DNA of 64,000 bases from Dermatemys mawii (Eukaryota > Chordata > Testudines > Dermatemydidae): NCBI GenBank assembly GCA_007922305.1, contig ML677335.1, positions 34,242,113-34,306,112 on the forward strand, read 5' to 3'. This document shows positions 24,720 through 36,954 of this stretch, piece by piece. Position 1 is the stretch's first letter. The number at the start of each line of letters is the position of its first letter. Position numbers and translations under genes: made by a program. The notes under the pieces are model-generated. The model was not told the DNA's origin. It saw only the letters and a program-made list of their open reading frames with translations, and did no database searches.

Positions 24720-24790
24720 ATAGATTCATATGTTATTAAGCCAGAAGAGATCATTGTGATCAGCTTGTCTGACCTCCTGTATATAAACTC
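24720..24790 (-). mobile_element. CR1-like 3' end fragment, minus strand
   Basis: ATAGATTCATATG, then CCAGAAGAGATCATTGTGAT and TGTCTGACCTCCTGTATA, matches the reversed terminal part of CR1 also seen at 13.32 kb. The distal body is missing. Confidence 0.65.
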
Positions 24791-24826
24791 AGGACATTTC
24801 CCATAGGTCTATTTCATGATTGCAAG

Positions 24827-25442
24827 TAGAGCCGGATTTAGGGGCAGGCGACACAGTTGACTGCTTGTGGTGTCGGGCTTGGGGGGCCTCTGTGCTCAGT
24901 GTGCTGTTTTTGTTGTTAGCCACAGAAGGGAAAATAGAATGTCTGAAATAAAATGGTTCATGTATTCCATATATGGATTCAATTTTCACTAATCTCCTAG
25001 AATGGTCTGGACCTTTGTGGAATCTTGTAGAACCTTTCAGAATTTCTGAGAGCTACATTTTCCTTGAACCCCTAGTATGTTGTCAAGCTCAGCCATGCCC
25101 TCACGTATACATAAGGGATAATCACCCATCAGCCAGTGAGATATAAAAACAATTTTTCAGTATTTCAGTTACTCTTAAAATTAAAAAGTTTCTCTAACCT
25201 TAGAGGACACTATTTTTTTATTTGTTTATATATAGCACAAAGAAATACAGATTTACAGAGCCTAGCGTGCAAATGTATTGTCTTATATGACAGGGATAAA
25301 TCATGCATGTAAGGTGGGCATCAAAATTGTGAAATGGGCTACAAATGCAATAGAAATAAGGTATTCAAAAGTTTAACAAATGGAGCAGGGATGCCAAAGA
25401 CGCTCCTGGCCTGGGGTGCCATTTGGTCTAGGGCTGGCCCTG
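24827..25442. mobile_element. 616-bp hAT element with 8-bp target duplication
   Basis: The left end reads TAGAGCCGGATTTAGGGGC and the right end TGGTCTAGGGCTGGCCCTG, inverted partners related to the CAGGGCCRG-type termini of the MITE at 17.9 kb. The flanks are ATTGCAAG (24819-24826) and ATTGTAAG (25443-25450), seven of eight identical. The interior is AT-rich and encodes no transposase. Confidence 0.8.
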
Positions 25443-25450
25443 ATTGTAAG

Positions 25451-26865
25451 ACCACTTTATTTTGTTTAATTCAACAATTCTTGTGCTCTATTTTTATTAG
25501 GAATCACACCTCCCTTCTACTATTTTATTTTAATATAGATACACTTTCAAAGTTGGATGTAGATTTGTATTAGGCTATTTTTAATTTTAAAAAGAGTTGG
25601 ACGAATACTGAAAATTATCTCCAAGTATTTGATTGAACTGAGAAATGAATTAACTTCATCTGTACTCATCCACTTTTGTCTCTTCAAGCATCAAAGTAAG
25701 TGAACTTTACTTGCTTGCATGCTTGCAGAAAGAATTTCCAACTTTTGCAAGCACTTGAAGTTAGTGAATTTTAAACTCTCGTGTACATGGTGGTTTCACA
25801 CTGGAAGTGGTATTTTTCATAGGATGCGTGATGGAGCATTGTAGGAAGCAAGTTTCTGAAATACCTTTGAAGGATCCCTTTGACAAACTTAGAAATAATT
25901 GAACAAGCCACAGACAACTGTAACCACATCCTTGGCAAATGGTACCACACATGATTATGAAATTATTTAGCATGGCTTCATGAAGGGTTGGCATGTGATT
26001 TTAAAGACTGATGCTTTAGGTAAGGACTGTGTGGTTGAAAAAAAAAGGGTTAACATTTTTGAAAATTCCCTATACCCCAATATATCTGATGCCTTTCCTT
26101 ATGCTGATATCTTTTTCGATGCACATGTAAAGCTTCAGTGTCTTCTTTAAGCCCTCTTCCTATTATGCGTCCCTCTCTCTGCAAGGCATGTGATTCCTGC
26201 CTAAGAGAGAAAAATCTGTGTAATAACTTGCAATAACTGGAATCCGGTTTGCCATTCTTCCTCTGTGAAGTTGGATTTCTGTTCCTTCAACTCCAGATCT
26301 AAAGAAGGATTTGTGTCCCCTTTGATAATTCAAACTACTGTTCTCCAGCAGCTCCTACTGTCCCCTAAATAACAGTTCCTGAAGGAGCAATTTCTATTGG
26401 TTCCCTTATCACACCTACTCACTCACCCAAAAAGAAGAGGAAGAGGGAGTGCATATTCCCCAGTGCTGTTTTGAGGTGAACTGCTTTGCCCTGTGGGTTT
26501 TGGTTTCATAGAAACAGATTTTACACATGGCTAAATCCTGCTAAAAGGATATTCTGGCCTGTCTCCTTCCAATCCTGGGATGTCCTTTCTTTGATCTCTG
26601 TAACTGTGCAGCCCTCCAAAGAAGAACAGAAGAGAAAGAGAGGGAAGAGAAGATGATGGTAGAGTATATGCAGTGGAGAAGCTATGAATTCTACTAACAC
26701 TGGCTTCCCTATACTTACACAGGGGTGCATGGGTCTTACAAAAAAGTTACACTTACGCAATCAGGGAACTGAAATCATATGGCTTACATGATCAACCACA
26801 TCTAACCGAGATAACTTAGATTTCTAATGCCTGAATTTGAATGTACTGAATTTTTGTTGCTAATT
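25451..26865. other. Unassigned AT-rich DNA
   Basis: No repeat family was recognised. Frames are at most 79 codons and without domains. Confidence 0.45.
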
Positions 26866-26947
26866 GTCTGCTTTTCTTCTATGTTAGAGCCTGTCCCACT
26901 GATTTCAACAGGTTTGGTTCTGGCTCTAACATAGAAGAAAAGCAGAC
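26866..26947. repeat. Perfect 26-bp inverted repeat with a 30-nt loop
   Basis: Arm 26866-26891 (begins GTCTGCTTTTCTTC) and arm 26922-26947 (ends GAAGAAAAGCAGAC) are exact reverse complements. The loop contains CACTGATTTCAACAGG, which resembles the centre of the dispersed palindromic family. The identity of the arms, against the decay of other palindromes nearby, suggests a recent origin or arm homogenisation. Confidence 0.95.
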
Positions 26948-26955
26948 TCTCTCTT

Positions 26956-27208
26956 TCTGTCTACACTTAAAAAGATTTACCAGTACAACTATGCTTACAA
27001 AGGATGTGATTTTTCTGCCAACACGGTTATGGTACACAGTTTTTTATACTGGTATAACTTAGTTCATTTTGCCATTCTAGAATAAGCTGTACCAGCCTAA
27101 ACACTTTTACAGTGGTATAATTATGTCTACTCTAATTTTGTTTGTTTTGGCCACTTTAACTATTCTAGCTTAGTTAGAGAGGCACATTTTTAAAGTGTAG
27201 AAAAGGCC
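26956..27208. mobile_element. Palindromic DNA-transposon relic (CTACACTTAAAAA ends)
   Basis: The left end CTGTCTACACTTAAAAAG faces the right end TTTTTAAAGTGTAGAAAAGG. The interior carries repeated TATACTGGTATAAC and GTGGTATAATTATG blocks, a pattern I associate with a 'taccggtataa' non-autonomous DNA element of turtles. No target duplication could be defined. Confidence 0.6.
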
Positions 27209-28007
27209 TTTTAAAATAAAAATTTACAAGGATAAAGAAAATCTGTATTATGGTAGCTCTTTAAGTTAAATAGCCTCAAACTTGTTGCTTCTTGATTACT
27301 ACACAATTATACACAATAAAAGAAGGCATCTCAAATGGATAGACCATAATTTGAATATGCTTACAATGAAACTTGCTATTTACAGTACATAGAATTGGCA
27401 ATAAAATAGTAACAAGTTTAATTTTTAAATTACATTTTTAAATTTAAAATAACCAGTAGAAATGTAATTAAATTTTCACCCCAAAATATCCACCTTTTTC
27501 CCCAGCCAAACATGGAGCTGATTGAAATTTTTCAAAACTTGAAATTTTCAAGCCTAATGTTATGTAATGATATTACAGGAGTTAACATATATTAACCCCA
27601 AACAGAAAGGTATTTTTCATATTAGTATTTACAGCTATGACACAAACTGTTTTTCTGATCCATGGCATTTTCAATTACTATAAAGAAATGAAAATGCATA
27701 TGTAATTTTTGGGCAATTAATAAGACATAACACTTCTCACCAAATTTTTCCCAATTTAAATAGTATTACATTAGATGCTTACATTCTTTAAAAAGGTACA
27801 GTCATGACACAGAAGTTATAAGTCAGCTAGACTAGGTTAAAAATAAAGACTTATCTACAGCCAAAAGTTAAAAATACTGGCAGATGAAAAACCACAGACA
27901 TCTGACATAATTCATTTTCCATTTGAAATATTTCTGAAATGACTACCATAGGGTAGGCAGAATTGACACCAAAACCATTCTCAAAACAAATGTGAAGACA
28001 TTTTGTA
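27209..28007. other. Unassigned AT-rich DNA
   Basis: Nothing was recognised. The 27.42-27.46 kb stretch is nearly pure A/T with TTTAAATTT palindromes. Confidence 0.45.
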
Positions 28008-28222
28008 AGGGTATGTCTACACCACAGTTAAGCAACTGCGGCTGGCCCTTAACTAACTCAGGCTCATGTGGGTTGGATTGTGGGGCTGTAAAACTGTGGG
28101 GTAGACATTCGGGCTTGGGTTGGCGCCCTGGCTCTGAGACCCCCAGATCCTGAGCCCTGGGAGCCTGAGTCAGCTGACATGAGCCAGCCATCAGGTGCTT
28201 AACTGCAATGTAGGCCTCCCCT
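28008..28222. mobile_element. GC-rich palindromic DNA transposon (AGGGTATGTCTACA ends)
   Basis: The left end AGGGTATGTCTACACCACAG and right end CTGCAATGTAGGCCTCCCCT are imperfect inverted repeats. The GGCTGGCCC and GAGCCAGCC sub-blocks inside continue the palindrome. It is much richer in GC than the flanks. The ends resemble hAT-type MITEs, but the 8-bp flanks do not match. Confidence 0.65.
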
Positions 28223-28724
28223 AAGAAGTATTTCTCATTTACCCATCAGAGAGTAAGATATTGTAAGGTTATCTTTCTACTGAAAGTAAGACATAGCTTT
28301 TCTCCTCAACAAATGATTCTTCAGCATCCTATCATTGCAAACTGTGACATTAAGCATCAATATTCTTCTCACTTTATCAGACTGTAAGCAGATATGACTG
28401 TAATACATGTGACTTATCAACTGAGGGCAAGTACAGATCTTCACAACACAAAACTCTGTCCCTGTAAACACACTGAAAACAAGAGTGATTCTTAATGAAG
28501 CTCTTCTCCAATATGCAGAATATTCATTCAGACAAGCCCAGTCATTCATTGCAGCCAGTCTGCAACCAAATGTTTCCAGGTGGACACACACAAAAGGAGT
28601 GAAACCCTATTGCTGTTGGAGTTATTGGCAAAACTCGTATTGACTTCAATGAGGCCAGGATCTCTGACTGTAATCTGGGTTTGGACAATGATTCATTCTC
28701 TCTGGATGGGCAAGTCATAAATAT
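28223..28724. other. Unassigned DNA with a palindromic half-site
   Basis: At 28622-28670 GGCAAAACTCGTATTGACTT followed by CAATGAGGCCAGGATCTC is a half of the GTGAAATCCTGG-type palindrome seen whole at 51.05 kb. The 104-codon minus frame (28277-28591) has no domain. Confidence 0.45.
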
Positions 28725-28840
28725 TTCAACCTATTTCCCTCATTTTAGAGACTGTGGATACTCCTCACCCTCGCATGGTGCTGTGAGAATTATTCATACG
28801 TTAATGTTTGTGTTAATGCTGCCAAAGAGAGCGCACTCAT
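28725..28840 (+). mobile_element. Possible MIR-like SINE fragment
   Basis: TTTCCCTCATTTTAGAGACT followed by GCATGGTGCTGTGAGAATTA resembles the 3' half of MIR (CTCATTTTAYAGA ... TGTGAGGATTAAAT). Diverged and without ends. Confidence 0.4.
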
Positions 28841-29264
28841 TCAGCAGGTGAAGATTTAAAAATTACAGCCTCAGAAGCAAGCTTCCGTCCTGGTCTCTGC
28901 GCCTTTGCCCCTGGAACTTAGAATGACTCTAGGACTTTCTTTTCTATTTTAATAAAATATGAGTGATTATGCTGGGAATAACACTCACAGATAAAGAGAA
29001 TCAGAGCATTGACTTGAATCCTACAGGCAGGCAGCCTTCCCTGTGCACTAGTCTAGCCTCCAACAAGTAGTTCTGAGAAATATATATATCAGTTTTCTGA
29101 AGTGCCCAACCGATGTTTAGGTGGTTACAACAGTGTGTAGAGTACAGACAACACACACACCCCCAGCACAGGTATAAATACCAGTAGAGATGATGAAGCA
29201 CTCCTTAAGTGATTAAAGACATTAGAACCTTAGGGTATTTACTCTAAAAACTCTCTACAAGCCC
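28841..29264. other. Unassigned DNA
   Basis: The only visible structure is an (AC)n then C5 tract at 29149-29166. Confidence 0.45.
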
Positions 29265-29640
29265 AACCAGTGCCTCCCACATCTACACTGCTATTTTTAG
29301 CAGTGTCGTGTCCTGCTGCCAGATCTTTTCCATGCCTCCAGGGAAAGCTCTGGCAGTGGGAAAAAGCTCTGATGGGAGGAGACAGTGTGGAAACACTCCA
29401 GCAGCTTCCCATTGCCAGAAACTTTCCACACCAAAGGGAACTGCCAGAGCCTTTCCCCGCTGCAGTGAAAGGTTCCAGATGCTCCTTCCAGAGAGGAAAA
29501 GCTCTGGTAGTAGAGATCAATCCACAGGACAGTGTTGGAGCCTTTCCTTGCCGTGTGTAGTGACACACCACAGTTTGGATGCAGCCTGCTTTTTACTGCA
29601 GCATGTAGCACGTATACCCTACATGTCAACACCCCTGTAG
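29265..29640. repeat. GC-richer segment with internal inverted copies of AAAGCTCTGGCAG
   Basis: GGAAAGCTCTGGCAGTGGGA, GGAACTGCCAGAGCCTTTCC and GGAAAAGCTCTGGTAGTAG recur in both orientations, so the segment folds on itself. Open frames of 96-111 codons occur on both strands (29239-29640) because of this composition. They lack domains. Probably an old palindromic DNA element, family unknown. Confidence 0.5.
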
Positions 29641-30777
29641 ATAAGGTCTAGGTGGGAGACCACCTTATTCACCTGTGCCAGAATCTGAATCAAAGTTTCC
29701 ATACATGAAATAACGCAGATTAACCCAATATACCAGCTAGTCGATTTGCTGTGAAACTATTACACAGCACCTTAGAAAACCTCTTTCTCTCTCACCGATA
29801 AATGATTTTGATTGTAAAATACTGACTGTAGAAAAAAACCAGAACATTTACTGGAGTAGGATTTTATCACTGAAATGGGAAATGCTCCAAGGGTGGCTTT
29901 TTTTCTACAAGAAACAATCTATACTGATATATCAAATAGATATAACGTGAAACCAACCAGTTTATGGGGGCATGGTTTAGGTTTACTTGGCCCTGGCTCA
30001 GCACAAAGGCCTGAATTTGATGATTTCTTGACGTCCCCTCCAGCCCCACAGATACTTCATTCTATGATGCTATGTGCCCTCTGACCCTGGTCCAGCACCA
30101 GGGAAGTCAACAGGAGCTTTTTTATTGGCTCATTCTTTATGATGATGTAATCTGTCTCTTTACTGCTGCGTGTCATTGATCGTTCAAAATCTGCTTTAGG
30201 AGTCATTTCTAATAAGCTAAAAAAGGGATACTTTCATTAGTTGTTGTTTACTTTACGTGCTTTTCTACCAATACATGAAATGTGGGGAGAGAGCCAAATG
30301 TTGCTTTCACTTCTCTGCAGCACTACTGAAGCGTCTGATGTGGGAATTTTCAATAAATAAGCTGCAATTCTTGACTAAGTCACTAGGTGGCGGTGATTAT
30401 AAATTGTAAGTCTTGAGCTATATTTGTAGCTCCATTCAGCAACAGAAACTCCAGCACCTGCAATGCATTTTTAGAAAATACATATCCATTTATTGTAATC
30501 CGATGAAATCCCTAGTCCCAGCAAATACACTCCCCTATGGTGCACTCACAAGTATGGCTCAGTGAAACCAGCTTTGCCACTTTCTTGACCCTTGTCAAAG
30601 CTAAATAGGGGTTTTACAGGCAATGGGCTTGGTTCCAGCAATGAGCTTTGGATCAGGCTCCTCACTGCACTAAAAATAAATAAAAATATATGGAAGGGGG
30701 AGTAAGTAAATGGTGGTAGCTCTGAGCTCTTCACAATGCTCATTTCAAACTACTTCACATTCAGAAGTGCTCTAAAC
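29641..30777. other. Unassigned DNA
   Basis: A palindromic-family half-site lies at 30615-30660 (AGGCAATGGGCTTGG ... GCTTTGGATCAGGC). Nothing else was classified. Confidence 0.45.
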
Positions 30778-30822
30778 TCAGACACAGGCACAGACACACA
30801 GACACACAGACACACACACAGA
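30778..30822. repeat. (ACAGAC)n/(AC)n microsatellite
   Basis: Imperfect CAGACACA units give way to a pure CACACACACA end. Confidence 0.9.
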
Positions 30823-31782
30823 ATTGCTGTCCTAAGGCACTTTCCTTTATTGCTTTCAAGCAGCCTTGAGCAACAAGTCATAACAATTAAGGTGAGGCAG
30901 ATGTGACAACACAGCTGTCACTTTTAGCTTGACAATTCACAAGACAGTTAGGTGCTAAGATTAGCAAGAGAAAGGAAAAACCACCAATACTAAGGAATTT
31001 CAATATTTGAGATTCTTGACCAAATATCTCTTTTCTGAGCAAATAATAAACCGCTTTATGTTTGCAGATTAGTTGGCTTCAGCTTTCATCAGGCACATTT
31101 TTCATAAGACAGGAAAACTTATTTCACTCAGTTTTATTTATCTTTGTTTCTTAGAATTAGTAACTAATGCCATGTTCACTTCTGGAAGGGTATGATCATC
31201 ACACCCAAGCTTAGTACATACTTTCAGAACATGCAAACTAGTTTATTTTTCTCAGTGACTGAAAACTGCAAGAGCATGATGGAAGAAAGCAAATTAGAAT
31301 AAACATCAAGTGATTATCAGGAATACACTAAACTGCCACGCAAGCACTTTGTTGAAGAACAGTTGTTCTTATTTCAGCGGAAAGACAGACAAGTCAGGGA
31401 TCAGTTTTGTGCCCCAGAATCGAAGCTTCCATTTTAAACTAAAGTGTTCCTGGTTGCTGAAAAGAGGACCTTCAAAATATAAGTCAGATACGAATCAGTG
31501 GAATAATAAGTGCTTGAGTCAGCAGAAAGCCCTAAGCAAAATAACCGAGAGAAGTGAATTGACTCATTCCTATAAATCACCAATAATATTTCCACTTACA
31601 TTATGTCAATGCTGGTCAAAGTGTACAGCAAAGGAGAGGGATGATCACATGAGACTCTGCATAATATACTGTGAATAGCTTCTCATTTTGGCATCTCAAG
31701 AGATGGGAGGGTAGCTTGTGATGGTTTAAATATTTTCCATATTGACCCCAAATTCAAGATAACGAACAAGAACAATAATGTT
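30823..31782. other. Unassigned DNA
   Basis: It contains a 122-codon plus frame (31310-31678) opened by a non-ATG start, with no recognisable domain and ordinary AT-rich composition. I do not call it a gene. Confidence 0.45.
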
Positions 31783-32025
31783 GTATTCATATTGCACCTT
31801 TCAGATGATCTCAAAAGCTCATCACACACATCAGACTGACCTAATACAGCCTCTGTAAGGCAGGTAGTATTATTACAGTACACATTTTAGACCCTGATAA
31901 ACTGAGGATCAGCACAGTTAAGTAATCTGCAGATACATATAGGCCTTGTCTACAATGGCAGTGGACTGAGCCATACAGTCATTGGCTTAGTCAGAAATTG
32001 AACTTGTACATCCTGACTCCTGTTG
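31783..32025 (-). mobile_element. MIR / CORE-SINE-like relic, minus strand
   Basis: TTGCACCTTTCAGATGATCT, then GGCAGGTAGTATTATTACAG, AAACTGAGGATCAGCACAG, TTAAGTAATCTGCAG and later AATTGAACTTGTACATCC and TGACTCCTG follow the reversed MIR layout. A TTGTCTACAATGGCAG patch inside may be a small DNA-element insertion. Confidence 0.65.
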
Positions 32026-35000
32026 TGACTAATAGATAAACATTTCCACACACACACATGCACACACGCACAAATAACTTGCAAACAGTCTAACAAAAGA
32101 TTATTGAGCACAGACTTCCTTTTTTTGTGTGATTTGCACAATGCTTATAACATGAACCATACATGGTGTTCCTCCATACCCCCTCATTATTTTAATGAAT
32201 TTTAATAAAATTCAAAAACAATTAAGAAAAAAGCCCTTCTATCATATACATGCTGACTCCAACTATGTGCATATCTATACTTCTCATAGATACTATTTTA
32301 AGTTCACATGAACAGAATAGATAAATTGGAAAGAGCGTAAAGGTTCTAGATCACTTTCAACGTTTTATTACATCCCTGAATAACGAAAGTTTCACAGGCT
32401 GGTATCGAATGGATTAGCATCTTCACTATGCAAAAATCTCTCCCTGGCTTTTCATTACATTGTATAGTTGCTTAAGCCTTTTCCTAATAAAGAAGCACTG
32501 CCAAAGGTAAGATTATGAAATACTCTGAAGTTAAGTTGATAACAGTTTAATTAAATGTTGTTCACTAACAACGTTTCTGCTATTACTCAGACAACAAATG
32601 GGGAAAATGAATGCTGTAATTTCTTCACTTTCAGCCTCTTCATAAGCTTCTGAGATGCTCTTCCCACGAGATTACCTCTCGGAGTGCCCTACACAGCAAG
32701 ATCTGGTTACATAACATGCCTCCTCTCTGCATCTATTACAGTTAAGTTCACATACTTCATTTTAATACCCGATATCCGCAATGATCATGTTGTCTGGTAG
32801 GTGGCCAAAGGACCTTTGCATAATCAGGTTTTGTTTGTTTTTCTGATTTTTTATAATTAAAGCTATAGAGCCATATCTTTAGCTGGTATAAATCAACAAA
32901 GCTTCGCTTAGGGCCCAATCCTTCTTCAACAGATGTCAATGGCAAAATTCCGTCTTTAATTCATGTTATATACTATATGGCTAGACTTAGAAGGATTAGA
33001 TTTGTATTGGTAGATGTTGTTAAGGGTCAATATCAGGACACACATATAAGTCAACAAAAATATATCCTTCAGTAATAATCAAAGCTTACTGACAGGCAAA
33101 GAAAAATGCTGCTTGAGAACTTCTGAGAGTCTGATTAAAGAATATTTAGTTTGTATATTTTGATGTGATGTTAATCCCCACATAATTCTACACACCTGTG
33201 AAAATTTAAATTGATAAACATTTAAAAATGTTTAAAGATATGCATCTAGCCACTGAAACTATGAAAAATAACAACCAACTTGTGCCAAGCCTGTATATGG
33301 TAACTTAGAGTTGTATGGGTAAACATTGGCATTCATTTTATCAGTCAGCATTTTTTAGCACAAAACACTTCACAGAGGTGTTTCTCTTCTTGTTTGTTTT
33401 GATGTTCTTTCACTCTTTCATGCTACAAGTAAAATACACAGTATACTCTACACAGCATGCTTTCATGATACAAGTAATGCATGATGAATAAGTGGAAATA
33501 CAGCTACATGATTTTTCTGTAATGTTCCTCATTTTTCTGCCACTAGTACCACTGCTCTACCATGCTCCTTATATATGCAAAATTCACAATGAATTCATTG
33601 TCTTCTGGGAGGTTTTGTCTGGATAAGTAGTTTGGGGTCAGCCCTAAATGTTTGATGTTTGGTGAGCTATTGGTATGCATAAAAATCCCTCTATACAACA
33701 GAAATTGTTTTCTTCAAAGAAGAGATGTGACAAGGGATGAATAAAATTCAATCTTACATTTTCTCTTAGAAGTGGCCCTGTGTTATGCCTAAGAATTGAC
33801 TAAACATGGTCTATTTCATTTATTGTGACTCGAACAGAAGTATGCTGTCCGATGGGTGTGCCATGTAATTATTCTGTTAAATAAAGAATAACTTATTTGA
33901 ATTGTGGCAGCACTGAGAAACTGCAGACCTATTGTGGTTGGTGCTGTTCAAACACATACACATTCTTCTGAGCAGACAATGCAAAGCACCTCCATTATAC
34001 CCAGCGTGAATCAACAAGCTGCACTTGCCCCAGTGAAGCAGCAGCGGGGCTCAGTTTGCATCTCCCTGCAGTGATCCAGCACCTGCCAGCAAGGTGGGTT
34101 AACAGAAGAACCCAGCCACTGGGTTACAGCTGCATCACAAAGAATAGACACAAAATTAAACAATCAGGGCTATAGGTGTTACCCACTCCATGGTAAAGCT
34201 AAACTGTCAGCAGGGGGATTGTTTATTGTTGCCAGCCATGACAATGCTAGTGTATGTTTTCTTACAATAATGCATTTTTCTGACCCAGAGTTTTTCTTTG
34301 TGTCTCTTCATGGAAAAGGCCTATGGCAGCTATCAGAGATGGCCCTAATTGTTTCATCTGCACCAAGATGTTTATTGTTAACCTGTCATTTGCTTAGCTC
34401 ATGGGCCAGATCCTGGACAGAAGATGCTCTTGGCATCTGGGGCAGAGTAGAAGCTATTTACACCAAGCACTGGCAACAGGTCACATGACTGGGGTACTTA
34501 ATACCACCTCTTCCCTGATGTGTGTTGAGAACAACTAAGAGGTAACCCAGAATTTGGGCCAAAGAGTACACTTGTTTCATCCATAGGTAACTCTACCTGT
34601 ACACTCATGTGAGAAGCACTGATAGTTTGAATTGCTAATTCATTAAAGATCCTCTTTGCCCAACATTAGCAGAATCCAAGTCAACCAATCATAGCAGCTA
34701 CCAAGTGCAATAGCATGTGTTAGTTTTTTTTCCTGTAACTTTTCTGACTTCCAGAAACAAATTCAGCAATAACGCTTGCTGATATCATCCTCAGAAAACT
34801 CATTATCAGTAAAAGCCGATGGCTGTCCTATACTATCTTCCTTTCCAGCATTTCCACATCCGGTAGCATGACTTTTCTTAATCTACAACAGCATGAGTAG
34901 CTGCATGTCTGGCCAGCTTGGTGCTCAGTGTCTCCTATCTACCACAGAACTGGTTTCTTTTTGTTTTCCTAATGAGGTGCTGCGCTTTACGTTGGCTATA

Positions 35001-36882
35001 GAGATTTTAATAGCCATTATCTTGTCACAACCATCTCCAAAGTCAGACACTTATTGAATTTGCTTGGCCCAAAATTACAGGTCGCCAGCAGGAGCTGCTG
35101 CTTTTTATCACCACTGCTTCATCATTCTCCACATTGAGCAAATACAGCAAAGTAATGCAGCATGTGACTGTGTATTTGTGAGGGCACTTTCCTCCTCCTT
35201 AAAAAGCGGCGATAGTAGCCCTTTCTACCTGAGTGAGTTGGCAGTAACTGTTTAACAGCACAGCAGCTAAGAGAGGGATGTCAGGCACAGAGAATGCAGT
35301 CTTGTGGACAACAGAGCATTATTCCTCTTCCCCAATCACCTGAAAACACTGTGCATGCCCTTGTCAAACTGAGCATAGCTCACTAACATCAAACAGATGG
35401 CAGAGCGGCAGCTGGCCACACAGATTGACAGGTAGCACAGCTTGTGCATTGTTTTAGGGAGAGAAAGAGGAATTCAGTCACACCCTCTGAAGTTATAAAA
35501 GTGGCCCTTGTTTGATACAGAAAATGTATAATCTGTCTGGACAGCACCGGGCAGATGAAAGCCACAGGTGGCAGAGCACATGTATAATTTCCCTTATGGG
35601 GGGACAGAGGAACATAATCACACACACACATTCAAGATCAATGGGGTGCCTTTATTACGTGAGTGACTCTAAACCTGCTAGCACCAGTTCTACAAGGGTT
35701 GTTCCAAAACCATCTGAAAACAATGGGCAACTTTCTGTCAACTTTTCTGATCAGGGTTTCAGATCAGGTACAACACAATAGACCAACAGACAGAGAAATA
35801 TTCAAGTGGCATAGGTAGTGTAATCACCCACAAAGCGAAGCCATGTGATCTCTTCCAAAGAGTTCAGTGTTACACACATTAACGTGACCACTCGTATCAT
35901 TCTTCCACTGTTGTGGAAGTGGAACAGCTAATGAAATGGGAGAACTGTCTTTGTAGGGAGAGTATAACTCAGGAAAGATGAACCATTTAGGGAATAAAGT
36001 AGGGGTAGGCATATGTATTTTAACCCTGTATGTAACTTACATTTAGACCAGTAAGTAAAATGCAAGCTGTCAATGAGGAAATAATTGTATATTTTTTTCA
36101 AACTTAGACACACAGCCTGAAAAAAATTGAGTTTGTGGACCAGTTTTGAACCCATGAGACTCACATGTTTCAGACACAAATTCATTCATTCTTCCCTAAT
36201 TTGTACCATGAATTATTACAGTCTCTTCTGTCCTATCTTGTCCCTGGAATGCCAGTCCTTCATTTCGCTGACTGTGACTTCTACTTCCACAGCAGTGAGA
36301 TAATAATAGCAAACCATAAAACCTTTTACCACAAGGGGAGCACTTCACTCTGAACTATTTGAATAAATGGAAATCTATTTATATTTTAATTATTTATAAT
36401 GTTTTATTTTAGCAGTAGGGCAAAGGGGCCTATTAGATTTATAGAACAACAACATATGAACAAAGAAAGGTAAACATATTGGATTTATGAATAAGAAATT
36501 ATTTTTCTAGTAACAATGCAGTCCTGACAATAGAAGTATAATTCCTTATTGGTTCACAGAACACCAAAAGCCGGAATAGACCATCCATTTCTGACAAGAT
36601 CTATGAATAGACTCCACATGGTTTTCTTGCAGGAGAGGGCAATTCCTTTTGCTGACTTGCCCTAACTGTGTATGGATACATTAGGAAAGCTCACCTTTTA
36701 ACTAGTTCCAGTTGGAATTACAACTCACTGACTTTTCTGTGCATGGGACGCATAAGCAGAATATGTTTGGAACCTGTGTGACTTAAAATAAAAATGCATG
36801 TATGGATGCTTTAGTGGGTGGAGAATACAAAACAGACTCTCCAGGTGAGAGAGACAAGTTTCTAGCTAACACTTCCAGTAAT
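32026..36882. other. Long unassigned AT-rich stretch
   Basis: Small features only: (CA)n at about 32048-32068, a TTTAAA-rich hairpin near 33205-33235, and (CA)n at about 35620-35632. Frames of 60-89 codons on both strands show no domains. No repeat family was recognised, which makes this and the following stretch the best places in the window to look for conserved non-coding sequence. Confidence 0.45.
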
Positions 36883-36954
36883 TTATACAGCACATAAGAG
36901 CTATACAACACATAAGAGCTATACAACACATAAGAGATATACAACACATAAGAG
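36883..36954. repeat. Tandem repeat, 4 x 18 bp
   Basis: The unit CTATACAACACATAAGAG occurs exactly at 36901-36918 and 36919-36936, with one change at 36937-36954 (ATATAC) and a few in the first copy at 36883-36900. Since 18 is a multiple of three, it keeps a minus-strand frame open with a repeated SYVLYS-type peptide. That frame is not considered a gene. Confidence 0.95.

Noticed and set aside
29239..29640. Four overlapping 96-111-codon frames on both strands
   Set aside because: Palindromic GC-richer repeat DNA keeps both strands open. No domain is shared with known proteins.
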